The notes beneath the pieces were generated by a model. It was not told the DNA's origin. It saw nothing but the letters and a program-made list of their open reading frames with translations, and did no database searches. From Verrucomicrobiota bacterium (GTDB lineage Bacteria > Verrucomicrobiota > Verrucomicrobiia > Limisphaerales > VHDF01): a stretch of 64,000 nucleotides of DNA. The translations under genes were made by a program, and so were the position numbers. Positions within the stretch are counted from its first letter, which is position 1, and each line of letters opens with the position of its first letter. Of this stretch, positions 8,510-17,334 are shown in pieces. The stretch covers positions 1 through 64,000 of the forward strand of contig VHDF01000017.1 in NCBI GenBank assembly GCA_016871495.1, in the 5' to 3' direction.

Positions 8510-9247
8510 TTACTTGGAAAGACCAAGGACGTTCTGCATCGAGTAGAGGCCGGGTTTTTGCCGCACGACCCAGAGGGCGGCTCGGAGCGCGCCGTGGGCA
8601 AAGGTGTCGCGGCTCGAGGCTTTGTGGGTGAGTTCGAGCCGTTCGCCGTTGGCGGCAAAGATGACGGTGTGATCTCCCACCACGTCACCGCCGCGGAGGG
8701 AGTGCATGCCGATTTCCTCCGATGTGCGTTCACCGACGATGCCGTGCCGGCCGTGGCGGGCGACGTTTTTGAGCTGGGATTGTCGGACGGAGGCGAGGAT
8801 CTCGCCCAAGGTTTCGGCGGTGCCGCTCGGCGCGTCCTTTTTGAGCCGATGATGCATTTCGACGACTTCAAGATCGAAATCGGGTCCCAGGATTTCGGCG
8901 GCCTGGCGGGTCAGCCAGAAGAGCGTGTTCACACCCGTCGAGTAATTCGAGGCCCAAACCATGGGGATGACAGAGGCAAGATCCTGGATCGATTTTTTGG
9001 CGGTTTCGTCATGCCCGGTCGTGCCGATGACCAGGGCTTTGCCGAGCGAGGCGCATTTGAGCGCGACTCCCAGGGTGGCGGAATGGAACGTAAAATCGAT
9101 CACCACATCCGCGGCGGGAAGGGCCTCATCGAGTGAATCTCCGAGGTCCACCTTTCCCGTGATTTCGGCATCCGGGATTCTGGCGGCGCCTGTGATGAGG
9201 GCCTGGCCCATGCGGCCTTTGGAACCGTGGATCAGAATGCGAGTCAT
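8510..9247 (-). CDS. dapB: 4-hydroxy-tetrahydrodipicolinate reductase DapB
   Basis: 245-residue NAD(P)H-dependent enzyme of lysine and diaminopimelate synthesis, reducing the DapA product to tetrahydrodipicolinate. The Rossmann start 'ILIHGSKGRMGQAL' carries the GxxGxMG loop, 'VIGTTGHDE' is the cofactor-binding turn, and 'EMHHRLKKDAPSGTA' holds the catalytic histidine-lysine signature. 'HSLRGGDVVGDHTVIF' is the conserved C-terminal domain segment. Its ATG overlaps the dapA stop codon (ATGA), so it is the last gene of dapF-dapA-dapB. Verrucomicrobiota are known to use the DapL aminotransferase route after this step; dapL is not in the window. Confidence 0.97.
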   Translation of the reverse strand: MTRILIHGSKGRMGQALITGAARIPDAEITGKVDLGDSLDEALPAADVVIDFTFHSATLGVALKCASLGKALVIGTTGHDETAKKSIQDLASVIPMVWASNYSTGVNTLFWLTRQAAEILGPDFDLEVVEMHHRLKKDAPSGTAETLGEILASVRQSQLKNVARHGRHGIVGERTSEEIGMHSLRGGDVVGDHTVIFAANGERLELTHKASSRDTFAHGALRAALWVVRQKPGLYSMQNVLGLSK

Positions 9248-10149
9248 ACGCCGGGGCTCTTGACAATGCCTGCCGCTCGGAGTGTTTGCACGAGTGATTC
9301 GCGATGTTTGGGCGTCATGGGCACGAGAGGAAGTCGGTATTCTTCCGCCAGGAGGCCCATCTCGGCCAGCGCGGCTTTTACCGGGATGGGGTTGGTTTCG
9401 AGGAAGAGGTCTTTGAAGACCGGATAGAATTTATGATGAAGCTTGAGGGCGATGGCCGGCTTGCCCAGGGCAAAGGCGCGAACCATGTGGGCCACTTCCC
9501 TGGGAATGATGTTGGAGGCTACGCTGATCACGCCGTCGGCGCCCACCGCCATGAAGGGCAGCGTGAGGGAGTCATCCCCGCTGAGGATGACGAAGTCTTT
9601 GCCCAGTGAAGCTCGCAACTGACTCACGCGATCGCAACTGCCGCCCGCCTCTTTGATTCCAACGATGTTCACGCTGTCATGGGCCAGCCGGTTGACCGTG
9701 TCCACCGCGATTTCGATGCCGCAGCGTCCGGGAATGCTGTAGAGGAGGATCGGGAGCGTGGTGGCGCGCGCGATGGCGTGGAAATGTTGAAAGAGGCCCT
9801 CTTGCGTGGGCTTGTTGTAGTAGGGGGCGACCTGCAGAGAAGCGTCGGCGCCGACCGACTGGGCGGCGAGGGTCAGGTGGATGGCTTCTTCCGTGCAATT
9901 CGCTCCGGTACCCGCGATGACGCGGATTTTCTTGTGGGCGAACTTGACGGAGAGTTCGATGACCCGGATGTGTTCCTCGACGGAGAGGGTCGGAGATTCT
10001 CCGGTGGTGCCGACGGGGACGATGCCCTCCACGCCCTGGCGAATCTGAAACCGGATGAGTTTTTCCAGAGCCGCCTCATCGAGTCGTCCATCTCGGAATG
10101 GGGTCGCGAGGGCGGTGTAGGTTCCGTGGAAAGCGCGGGCGGCTGTCAT
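9244..10149 (-). CDS. dapA: 4-hydroxy-tetrahydrodipicolinate synthase DapA
   Basis: 301-residue class I aldolase condensing pyruvate with aspartate semialdehyde, the first committed step to diaminopimelate and lysine. It has 'GTYTALATPFRDGRLDE', 'GIVPVGTTGESPTLS' (pyruvate carboxylate loop), 'APYYNKPTQEGLFQHF' with the catalytic tyrosine, 'SIPGRCG' and the Schiff-base lysine in 'VGIKEAGGS'. Length and motifs are typical. It lies 89 bases after dapF and overlaps dapB by four bases. Confidence 0.97.
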   Translation of the reverse strand: MTAARAFHGTYTALATPFRDGRLDEAALEKLIRFQIRQGVEGIVPVGTTGESPTLSVEEHIRVIELSVKFAHKKIRVIAGTGANCTEEAIHLTLAAQSVGADASLQVAPYYNKPTQEGLFQHFHAIARATTLPILLYSIPGRCGIEIAVDTVNRLAHDSVNIVGIKEAGGSCDRVSQLRASLGKDFVILSGDDSLTLPFMAVGADGVISVASNIIPREVAHMVRAFALGKPAIALKLHHKFYPVFKDLFLETNPIPVKAALAEMGLLAEEYRLPLVPMTPKHRESLVQTLRAAGIVKSPGV

Positions 10150-10238
10150 GAGGTATGGGGGACGGTTTGGACTCGAACGGCGGGGTAACTTTGACGGGGT
10201 GGAAGGGGACTGGCGAGAGCAGAATTCCCGGAGCTCTG

Positions 10239-11075
10239 TCAGGTATAGATTTCGGGATGCAGCTCCCCGTGCCCCACCCGGGTGACGGGACCCGTCATGA
10301 GGATGTCGTAGTCAGGGCTGATTTCGATCAGGAGCTGGCCGCCGGGCATGTGCACGGTCACGTGTTCGTCCACGAGACCAAGCTTTTTCGCGACGGCGGC
10401 GGATGCGCTGCTGCTGCTGCCGGAGGCGAGAGTGTAGCCGGCGCCGCGTTCCCAAATCTCGATCCGGATGTTACGGCGGTCGAGGATTTGGAGGAACTGG
10501 ACATTCGTTCGTTTGGGGAAAAGGGAGTGAGTTTCGAGCCCGGGACCGTACTGGCGGGCGAGCGATTCGTTCACTTCGGGCAGAGGGATGACACAATGGG
10601 GGTTGCCCACGGTGGCGGCGCAGAACGTGAACGTGCGTCCCTGGACCGGGATGGATTCTTGCAGGACCTCGCGCGATGGGCCGGCCACGGGGATGAGGTC
10701 GCTTTGGAAACTCACGCGGCCCATTTCGACCCGCACTTCGCGGCCTTGCTGGCTGACGGTGGATCGAACGCGTCCACCCAGGGTATCGAGCGTGAATTCC
10801 TCGCCTCCGACCCGGCCCGTGTCGAAGAGGTAACGCGAAAAAATGCGAATGCCGTTGCCGCTTTTCTCGGCTTCGCTTCCGTCTGGATTGAAAATGCGGA
10901 GGCCGAAGTCAGCCTGGGTGGAAGGGAGCGGTCCCAGCAGGATGCCGTCGGAACCGATGCCAAAATGGCGATGGCAGATGCGAACGATTTCGGCGGGCGT
11001 GAGTTCCGCGCTCCCTTGGGAGGGGTCGATGACCAGGTAGTCGTTCCCCAGCGCATGGTACTTGCTGAATATCAT
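10239..11075 (-). CDS. dapF: DapF-family diaminopimelate epimerase with both catalytic Cys replaced by Ser
   Basis: 278-residue protein of the diaminopimelate epimerase fold, which in typical members interconverts LL- and meso-DAP for peptidoglycan and lysine. Clear family features: 'KYHALGNDYLVID', 'NPDGSEAEKSGNGIR', 'TVGNPHCV', 'PKRTNVQF', 'IEIWERGAGYT'. The two cysteines that act as acid and base are serine here: S72 (codon AGC) in 'KSGNGIR', where the family has CGN, and S218 (codon TCC) in 'TLASGSSSSA', where the family has LACGTG. I read both codons from the nucleotide sequence. The position upstream of dapA and dapB argues for a role in this pathway, but the usual two-thiol mechanism cannot operate. 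It may be a divergent working enzyme, a relative with another substrate, or inactive. Confidence 0.9.
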   Translation of the reverse strand: MIFSKYHALGNDYLVIDPSQGSAELTPAEIVRICHRHFGIGSDGILLGPLPSTQADFGLRIFNPDGSEAEKSGNGIRIFSRYLFDTGRVGGEEFTLDTLGGRVRSTVSQQGREVRVEMGRVSFQSDLIPVAGPSREVLQESIPVQGRTFTFCAATVGNPHCVIPLPEVNESLARQYGPGLETHSLFPKRTNVQFLQILDRRNIRIEIWERGAGYTLASGSSSSASAAVAKKLGLVDEHVTVHMPGGQLLIEISPDYDILMTGPVTRVGHGELHPEIYT

Positions 11076-11134
11076 GGGCGTGAAAACCTAAGGATTGGCG
11101 GCCAAGTTGCAATCTTGAAACCGGGTTGACAGCC

Positions 11135-11270
11135 GTGTATCCCGATGTTGTTGGTAGGGCGAGCCTGTCCCAGGCCGCCGCCCACTGGATGCAAAACATC
11201 ATGCTCCGGCGGCGCGCCGGGACGGACGCGCCCTACCTGCATCACCGGCAACATCGGGATGCACCGGGTT
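11135..11270. repeat. Long inverted-repeat element with GGTAGGGCG/CGCCCTACC ends
   Basis: Upstream of dapF. Left arm from about 11146 begins GGTAGGGCG and runs into CAGGCCGCCGCC; the right arm (about 11209-11240) begins GGCGGCGCGCC and ends CGCCCTACC. Outside the arms the flanks are also inverted copies: TATCCCGATGTTG near 11137 and CAACATCGGGATGCA near 11250. A similarly built element sits at 32937-33052. It probably folds into a long hairpin in the dapF leader if the promoter is upstream of it. Confidence 0.75.
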
Positions 11271-11280
11271 GACCGGGACC

Positions 11281-11970
11281 TCAATTCCACCACGAGGAAT
11301 AGACTGGGCTCACGTCGATGAGTCCTCCCGCGAAGTAGGAGTTGGGAGCCATCGAAAAGCGTTTGAGTTCGGGATTCCATCGCAAGGAAAGGGGTTCGCG
11401 AGGTTGGTTGGGGTCGTAAGCGAGGATGGCTTCCAAGCGTCCATCTTTTTCGACCCTTTGGTAGGCGAGGACGGCGTGATTGATGGTGAGGGCGGGGAAT
11501 TTCAGGATATGAAGAGCCACGAGTTCTTGCCGGGCGAGGCGGAGGGTTAGTTTTCGCGCCGTTCGCTCCTGCTGCCGTCCGGTAAAGGGGAAGACCATGC
11601 GCCAATGGCCGCGTTGCAGGTATTTTCGCCAGGCGCCTCCGCAGACGGATCGGACCTGTTCAGGGCAGGCGGCGCTGAAATCATGGAACCCGGCAAAACC
11701 GGGGACCTCGATGGTTTTGGAACTCGAAGCGCATGGGCGAGTCGCGCGCGGAGAGCGCGATCGAACGCGGCGCAGGATGTCCCCGGCTTCTTTCGGCGTG
11801 GGGGCGGGGGCGTCGGGGTTGAAGCGTGCGTGTCGATGAAAGAGCAGGGTCAGCCGGGCGAGGGCGTCCCGAGCGAGAACAAAGTCTTTCGCCGAGAGCC
11901 ATCCGGGAGCGAACCAGGATCCGAGGAGGACAACCAGCCAAGCCGCTCGCGCTCGTTTGGAGATCCACAT
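11281..11970 (-). CDS. Secreted hypothetical protein, possible cysteine-peptidase-like fold
   Basis: 229 residues with a signal peptide 'MWISKRARAAWLVVLLGSWFAPGWLSA'. The C-terminal part 'LTINHAVLAYQRVEKDG...AILAYDPNQPREPLSL' resembles the His-Ala-Val and YDPN segments of papain-like or C39-like cysteine peptidases, where histidine is catalytic and the Asn/Asp follows. The midpart 'FHDFSAACPEQVRSVCGGAWRKYLQ' contains two cysteines, but I cannot match a catalytic Gln-Cys pair convincingly. The start at 11970 begins the signal peptide. The gene is divergent from the AMP-ligase gene with 47 bases between them. The enzymatic idea is weak inference. Confidence 0.6.
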   Translation of the reverse strand: MWISKRARAAWLVVLLGSWFAPGWLSAKDFVLARDALARLTLLFHRHARFNPDAPAPTPKEAGDILRRVRSRSPRATRPCASSSKTIEVPGFAGFHDFSAACPEQVRSVCGGAWRKYLQRGHWRMVFPFTGRQQERTARKLTLRLARQELVALHILKFPALTINHAVLAYQRVEKDGRLEAILAYDPNQPREPLSLRWNPELKRFSMAPNSYFAGGLIDVSPVYSSWWN

Positions 11971-12017
11971 GGTTCGCTTCTTGCCGGCAAGACTAGGGGT
12001 GGGATAGCAAAGGCGCA

Positions 12018-13295
12018 ATGCTCTACGAACGATGGTTGGAGACGGTTGACCGCCAGCGGTCAAAACTGGCGCTCATGGAATTCGGCACCGGACAGAGCTG
12101 GACGTTTGAAGCATTACAAACGGAGTGTGAGCAGTGCGTGAGGGAAGGTGTGCAGGAAGGGTCTTTGGCGTCCGCGACTGGAGGCGGGTTGGAATTCGTC
12201 CTGGGGGTGCTGAGGGGGTGGCGGCTGGGAATTCCGGTGTGTCCGTTGGAAAGGGGCCAAGCGGCGCCGCTGGGAATGCTCGCTCCGAAGGGAACGGCTC
12301 ATGTGAAATCCACCTCCGCGACGACTTCCTCGGCACGTTGGGTATGCTTTACGGAGGCTCAACTGGCGGCGGATGTCGACGCTTTGGTGCCGGCGATGGG
12401 CTTGAGAGGTGACGCGCCGAACTTGGCGGTCATTTCAATGGCGCATTCCTATGGTTTCTCGAATTTGGTGATGCCGTTGCTTCTGCATGGCGTTCCACTG
12501 GTGACGGGCGTGGAGAGGCTGCCGGGCGCGCTCGCCCGGGCGTCGGCTTGTTTCGAAGCGGTGACGTTGCCGGCGGTGCCGGCGCTCTGGTCGGCGTGGC
12601 ACACGGCGGGGGCGATTCCTGGAAACGCGCGAGTGGCCATCAGCGCCGGGGCGCCCTTGCCTCTTCCGCTCGATGAGGATGTCTTTCGCCAATACGGGCT
12701 GAAAATCCACAATTTCTACGGTTCCACCGAGTGCGGTGGCATTGCCTACGACGATTCCCAGCGACCGCGCGAGGATCCATGGGTGGTGGGACGGGCTTTG
12801 CCCGGACGGACGCTGTCGATGGGCGAGGCTGGGAACTTGGTGGTGGAAGGAGCGAGTGTGGGGCTGGGTTATTGGCCTGAAGCGCCATCCGCCATGGGGA
12901 TGGGCCGATTTGAGACGAGCGATGCTGTGCGTTTGGAACAAGGCATCGTGCGCTGGCTGGGGAGGCTCAACGACACCATCAATGTGGCAGGCCGCAAGCT
13001 GCATCCGGAGGTCGTGGAACGGGTGCTGGCGGGATGTCCGGACGTGCGGGAGGTCGCCGTGTTTGGGGTGACGTCCCTGCATGCATCGCGTGGGGATGAG
13101 GTTGTGGCGTGCTGGGCAGGGGGTGAAGGAAGCGATGAACTTCGGATCAAGGATCATGCCACCCGCCAACTGGAGGACTGGCAGGTGCCACGCCACTGGG
13201 TCAGAGTCGGGCGATTGCCCGTGAACGAGCGGGGAAAGATATCCCGGAGCGAACTTCGAGCGCGTTGGCAGCGTGGGGAAAGTCTGGAGGATTGA
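12018..13295 (+). CDS. AMP-dependent acyl/aryl-CoA synthetase-like (ANL superfamily) protein
   Basis: 425-residue adenylate-forming enzyme, shorter than the usual 500-550. Recognisable segments: 'YGFSNLVMPLLLHGVPLV', 'NFYGSTECGGIAYDD' (A5 motif), 'RFETSDAVRLEQGIVRWLGRLND' (A7/A8 region), 'INVAGRKLHPEVVERVL', and the C-terminal 'PVNERGKISRSEL' with the catalytic lysine of A10. The phosphate-binding A3 motif (TSGTTGxPKG in relatives) is reduced to 'TSATTSSAR' (about 99-107), so ATP handling may differ. The substrate is unknown and no carrier-protein gene is adjacent. It ends 30 bases from a convergent deacetylase gene. Confidence 0.8.
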   Translation: MLYERWLETVDRQRSKLALMEFGTGQSWTFEALQTECEQCVREGVQEGSLASATGGGLEFVLGVLRGWRLGIPVCPLERGQAAPLGMLAPKGTAHVKSTSATTSSARWVCFTEAQLAADVDALVPAMGLRGDAPNLAVISMAHSYGFSNLVMPLLLHGVPLVTGVERLPGALARASACFEAVTLPAVPALWSAWHTAGAIPGNARVAISAGAPLPLPLDEDVFRQYGLKIHNFYGSTECGGIAYDDSQRPREDPWVVGRALPGRTLSMGEAGNLVVEGASVGLGYWPEAPSAMGMGRFETSDAVRLEQGIVRWLGRLNDTINVAGRKLHPEVVERVLAGCPDVREVAVFGVTSLHASRGDEVVACWAGGEGSDELRIKDHATRQLEDWQVPRHWVRVGRLPVNERGKISRSELRARWQRGESLED

Positions 13296-13325
13296 GCGAT
13301 GGCGCGTTTCGGAATTCGGCCAGGA

Positions 13326-15218
13326 TTATTCCAATGCAAGCCGGCCCCAGTCCTCGGGTCGCCCCATCACTCCCGGGCGGGGCGCCCAGGCGATGCGGGA
13401 TTCATTGATGTTTTCTCCGACGGCGGCGTCGCGCTTGTCGCCATCATAAATGATGATGTTGAATCCGAGCTCCTTCTGGCCTTTCTTCAATCCGATTTCG
13501 GAAAAAGGAATGACCGCGCGAACCCGATAGCCGTTGGGAGTGCGCGAGGAGGCGATGCGAGTTTCAGGCGCGGTTTCTTCCACCGGTCCCTGGCTGGCAT
13601 CTGCGTCGCGGGCGGCGCGGACGCGTCCGGTGAGATCGAAGGGGAAGATGCCAAGCTTGTAGCAGCCCAGCGTGTGCTCGGAGCCGGGCCGGGGATCGAG
13701 GCAGACTTCCACGGAGTCTGTCCGCCAATGCCCGCGAATGTCATTCGGCGCGATGTTCGTCACCACCACGTCATCTGTCACTTCGACATCGATCCAGAGA
13801 CGGCGTCCGTCATGGGCCAGGCGCACGCGGGAGCTGCTATCGGCCTCGCCATCGGTCTTGCCTTGCGCCAGTTGTTTCGAGGTGATGGCCAGACGGGCGG
13901 TCTGGAACGCGGGTTCGGGATCGAGATCGATGGATAAGGGCCGCCGATGCTTGGGCACACGGGCGGACGGGACAGGGTGAGCGATGGCCGAGACGTTGGT
14001 GCTCCATTCGGCGGAGGACCAGGAGGCGGTGAGGGTGGCGTCCGCGGTCGTTCCAGGTGGAGCGATGACTTGGAACGAGGCGGTCTGCTTTTGTCCGGCG
14101 GGCAGGGTTAGGTTGGACGAACGGGGACGGACTTGCCATCCCGAAGGAACCTTCATCTCGAGTGTTCCACGCAGGGGCTGTGGCCACGGGTGGGAGACTG
14201 AAATCTTGACTTCGGACGGTGTGCCTTCGATTACCGGAAGATCGGCTTGGTAACGTTGCGTCCAGTGCTCGAGGCGGTGGCGCCGAGTCCAAGCCTGGTA
14301 TCGTTGAAAGGCCGGGCGGGGAACGAACTGGAAGTCGAAGGATGGCGCCGGAGGTTGAGCCAGGGCGTGTTTGGAATGCAGCAAAGAGTCGGCGGCGGGC
14401 AGGCCTTGAAGCAAATCATCGCGCAACTCCTCGGAGGGAACCCAGGTTTTGACCAGGGCGAAGCGTTGAGGCCTTTGCAGCCAGGGGGCATTGACCATGG
14501 CGCCAAACCCTTGGGAGCGATGCTGGGACAGCGCGTTTCCGGCGATCTGGGCGGGAGTGAGTTCGTTCGGTAATCGATGCGTGACCTCGAGGGTGACTCC
14601 AGGCTCGCCCGCGCCGGAATAGAAAAGCCGCCGAGGCTGCCACGGCCTGAGTCCCTCCTTTGAGAGTTGCAGCGAAAACCGCGAGGCATCGGCCGCGGCG
14701 TCGAAGGCTTCCGTCGCCAGAATGCCAGCCGCCTGATGATGTCCGTGCTGGCCGGGAGTCGGGGCCGGATTCATCGTGAGGATGATTTCCGGACGGAAGA
14801 GACGGATCAAACGAACCAGGCGTTCCAGGCTGATTTCAAGTCCCCATTTCTCCAGCGTGGCGGCGGCGCTTTCGGTGTAGGCCCAATCGAGCTGGTCGAG
14901 GAAGCGGACGTGGCGAACTCCAAGCCTTTGGAGGCACTGTTGCAATTCGGCTTCGCGCAAGGCGCCGAGAGCGGGCCCGGCGTGGGTCCCCACCATGTTT
15001 CCGCCGCCTTCGCCGCGCGTGCAATAAACGTGGGCGATGCGGGCGGATCTTCCCCAGGCATAGTGAGCCAGGGTGGCGGCCATGCCTGTTTCGTCATCGG
15101 GATGCGCGAACACGGCCAGGATATCGGTCTTCAGCATGTTCTCACCCTGCTCGCCGGCCGAGGCGTGAGGCAGACAAGCCAGGCCAAGAATCAGTCCAAG
15201 GATGGCGCGGGAAAGCAT
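13326..15218 (-). CDS. Secreted PIG-L deacetylase fused to NEW3-like and CBM9-like domains
   Basis: 630 residues. Signal peptide 'MLSRAILGLILGLACLPHASA', then a PIG-L (LmbE) N-acetylglucosamine deacetylase domain (about 30-270) with the zinc motif 'AHPDDE' (38-43) and the distal histidines in 'GQHGHHQAAG'. A beta-sandwich region (about 330-420, 'VPSGWQVRPRSSNLTLPAGQ') resembles NPCBM-associated NEW3 domains. The C-terminus (about 430-630) resembles carbohydrate-binding family 9: 'LAHDGRRLWIDVEVTDD', 'WRTDSVEVCLDPRPG', 'YRVRAVIPFSEIGL'. Predicted role: deacetylation of extracellular or envelope amino-sugar glycans or conjugates. The frame is open to 15968, but the signal peptide fixes the start at 15218. 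Confidence 0.85.
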   Translation of the reverse strand: MLSRAILGLILGLACLPHASAGEQGENMLKTDILAVFAHPDDETGMAATLAHYAWGRSARIAHVYCTRGEGGGNMVGTHAGPALGALREAELQQCLQRLGVRHVRFLDQLDWAYTESAAATLEKWGLEISLERLVRLIRLFRPEIILTMNPAPTPGQHGHHQAAGILATEAFDAAADASRFSLQLSKEGLRPWQPRRLFYSGAGEPGVTLEVTHRLPNELTPAQIAGNALSQHRSQGFGAMVNAPWLQRPQRFALVKTWVPSEELRDDLLQGLPAADSLLHSKHALAQPPAPSFDFQFVPRPAFQRYQAWTRRHRLEHWTQRYQADLPVIEGTPSEVKISVSHPWPQPLRGTLEMKVPSGWQVRPRSSNLTLPAGQKQTASFQVIAPPGTTADATLTASWSSAEWSTNVSAIAHPVPSARVPKHRRPLSIDLDPEPAFQTARLAITSKQLAQGKTDGEADSSSRVRLAHDGRRLWIDVEVTDDVVVTNIAPNDIRGHWRTDSVEVCLDPRPGSEHTLGCYKLGIFPFDLTGRVRAARDADASQGPVEETAPETRIASSRTPNGYRVRAVIPFSEIGLKKGQKELGFNIIIYDGDKRDAAVGENINESRIAWAPRPGVMGRPEDWGRLALE

Positions 15219-15533
15219 GCAAACTTCTGTCCTGAACCGAGGCCGTTGTCGAGTCGTGAGGGATGAGTCGAGGCGTTTGGAGGACCCTCCCAGACCGTGG
15301 GGCCGGAAAAGAAATGCGGACGGGCGCCGGGGCTCGTGGGAGTCCGGACTTGATCCGAAAATCGCTTGATCCCTTGTCGCTTTCCACGCAGTTTTTCGCC
15401 TCTCGAAAACAGTCGGCCCGAAAGGCCTTGCATCCCATGAAGCGATTCGCAATGTCCATGGCCCTCGCGGCTTCTCTTGAATCGATGACCGGCAGGAAGC
15501 GGCGGGCGGCCGGGCGTTGAACAGCATTTTGAT
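15219..15533. other. Divergent intergenic region upstream of jetA
   Basis: 315 bases between the PIG-L gene (minus) and jetA (plus). It must carry promoters for both. I see no strong -35/-10 pair, no clear palindrome and no protein-like frame. Nothing further can be supported. Confidence 0.4.
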
Positions 15534-16757
15534 GTGAAGATTCCGCCGCAAACGTTTTTCAACTTTTGCGCTGGGCATGTCTCCCTGCTCCGGGCCTTGG
15601 TGGAGCGGGAGGGCGAGATCAGCGAAGCGGAGGCGCGCCGCTTGATCCGGGCGCACGCCTCCGAAGCGGAGGAACTGCCGGAAACGACCTGGAGGAGGCT
15701 GCGGGAATTGCAAATCCTGGTGCCGGTCGAGGCGGGCAGTGATTTTCATTATCTGGCGGATCCGGTGCGCCGGCTTCTGAACTATCTTTTCGACGAGGCC
15801 CAGGCGGCGACACCGGAGATGATCCGGGGTTACATTCAATCGTTGGAGGCTTTGGGCAAGCAGTTGTCGCGCGCCATTGATCAGGACGACATGGCGATGG
15901 TGCAGATCGCGCTTGGGGAAATGCAGATTGCGCTGCGGCGGATCTTCGCGGATTTGGACGAAACCCACCGCTCGATTTTAGCGGAGGTGGGCCGGTTCAA
16001 GACCCAGCGGCATTCGATCTCCGTGCGGGACAAATTCAGGCGCATTGTCCATTGGATGGAACGATACGTCGATCCCATGGTGGAAATCGTTCGGGCTGAT
16101 GGCCCGTTGCGGGCGACCTTCGAAGAGACAGAACGGCTCTTATTGAAGGCCCGCCAGCACGGATTGTTCAACGATCTGCCGGCCTTGGAGAGAAACATCC
16201 GGCAGTTGCGCCAAGTGTCCCGCCACGCCTTGAGAGTCTTTCAGCAGTGCCGGAGAGAATTGCAGCCTCTGTATGAGTCGTTGCGCCGATCTTCGTTCAT
16301 GGCGGAGGGGGCGGCCCTGGCTCTTGAGCGACTGCAGCGGGAGGGCCTGGCCGGATGGGCTGACCGGCATGCGGTCCGCGTCACCTCGTTGCGCTGGCAG
16401 TACGTGCCCTCCGACCGCGCGTTGTCCCGGGCGGTGCGTAATGTGGCCTTGCATCCACCCGAGCCTCCGCCGGTCCTGGAGCTGAATGCCGGGCAGGCTG
16501 CTCCGCCCGGTTATCTCCGTTTGCTTTGGCTTGAGTCGCTCTCGGAAGCCGCCCGGGCGGAGTCGCCCATCGAGGACCTGTTGAGGTGGGTCATGAGCCG
16601 GCATCCCGAGCGGGATCTGGCCGACGCGCTGGCCGGTTTCACGAAACTGGTGTTTCATCCGGATTTCCAGGCTGAATTTCGAGGGGGAGAAGTCCAACAT
16701 TACGTGGCGCCCGCGGGAACTCTCGCGGCTAGTCCGGTTCGATTGACACGCGTATGA
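15534..16757 (+). CDS. jetA: Wadjet JetA / MksF-like kleisin subunit
   Basis: 407 residues, the kleisin-like first subunit of a Wadjet (MksBEFG, EptABCD) SMC complex that recognises and eliminates plasmid DNA. The N-terminus 'TFFNFCAGHVSLLRALVEREGEI' is a winged-helix-like segment, and the middle (about 80-260) is helical ('RGYIQSLEALGKQLSRAIDQ', 'FRRIVHWMERYVDPMVEIV'), as in MukF/MksF. It is somewhat shorter than many JetA proteins. Identity rests mainly on position: jetA-jetB-jetC-jetD in the canonical order with 4-base overlaps or a tiny gap. The start is GTG at 15534, with no visible Shine-Dalgarno. Confidence 0.85.
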   Translation: MKIPPQTFFNFCAGHVSLLRALVEREGEISEAEARRLIRAHASEAEELPETTWRRLRELQILVPVEAGSDFHYLADPVRRLLNYLFDEAQAATPEMIRGYIQSLEALGKQLSRAIDQDDMAMVQIALGEMQIALRRIFADLDETHRSILAEVGRFKTQRHSISVRDKFRRIVHWMERYVDPMVEIVRADGPLRATFEETERLLLKARQHGLFNDLPALERNIRQLRQVSRHALRVFQQCRRELQPLYESLRRSSFMAEGAALALERLQREGLAGWADRHAVRVTSLRWQYVPSDRALSRAVRNVALHPPEPPPVLELNAGQAAPPGYLRLLWLESLSEAARAESPIEDLLRWVMSRHPERDLADALAGFTKLVFHPDFQAEFRGGEVQHYVAPAGTLAASPVRLTRV

Positions 16758-17326
16758 ACTCGTTGCCGCATTTGCAGGAAATCTTCGACCGATTGCGCCG
16801 GGGCGGCCACTTGTCGCCGGAGGACGAGCCCGCGTTTTCCGCGCTGTCCGCCGAGGTTGACGCCTACACCCGTTACTTCGAACCGCTGGGGTTGAAACTG
16901 GTGCGCCATCCCCGCGAATTTTTCTATTTCGAGCCCGAGGGTTCGGAAGGTTTGGCGGAAACTTTGCCGCGCATCGCCATCTTCAGCTACATTCTGGTCG
17001 ATCACGCAGCCAACAGTGGTTTGCCGGTGGAGGAGTATCTGTTGAGCCAGCCCTTCCTCATTTCCAAGCTGCCCCATTTTTCTTTGGACCGTTATGTCTC
17101 GCTCCTGCGGCAGGTCGAGATTGAGGACGCGCAGGGGTTGAGGCTCGTCTTGAAGAGCATGGAGCGCATCGGTTGGGTGAAGTTCCTGGGAGAAGACGAG
17201 TTCAAGTTGCTGCGTCCCTTCCATCGCCTGCTGGATCAATGTCTGGCGCTCTCGGAGGAACTCGCGACGGCGACGGCCGCCGCGCCTTCCCGAGAAGGTT
17301 CACCCGAATCACCCACGCTCGAATAA
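16754..17326 (+). CDS. jetB: Wadjet JetB / MksE-like subunit
   Basis: 190-residue small winged-helix subunit (KITE protein) that binds the kleisin in the Wadjet/MksBEFG complex. Diagnostic stretches: 'LSAEVDAYTRYFEPLGLKLVRH', 'EFFYFEPEGSEGLAETLPRIAIFSYILVDH' and 'SMERIGWVKFLGEDEFKLLRPFHRLLD', the MksE/DUF4194-like pattern. The ATG overlaps the jetA stop (ATGA). The last ~20 residues are low-complexity and acidic. jetC follows after 8 bases. Confidence 0.88.
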   Translation: MNSLPHLQEIFDRLRRGGHLSPEDEPAFSALSAEVDAYTRYFEPLGLKLVRHPREFFYFEPEGSEGLAETLPRIAIFSYILVDHAANSGLPVEEYLLSQPFLISKLPHFSLDRYVSLLRQVEIEDAQGLRLVLKSMERIGWVKFLGEDEFKLLRPFHRLLDQCLALSEELATATAAAPSREGSPESPTLE

Positions 17327-17334
17327 GGCAGCTC

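Noticed and set aside
15219-15968. N-terminal extension of the PIG-L/CBM9 protein to 880 residues
   Set aside because: The stretch has no protein-like character, overlaps jetA on the other strand, and a clean signal peptide starts at 15218.
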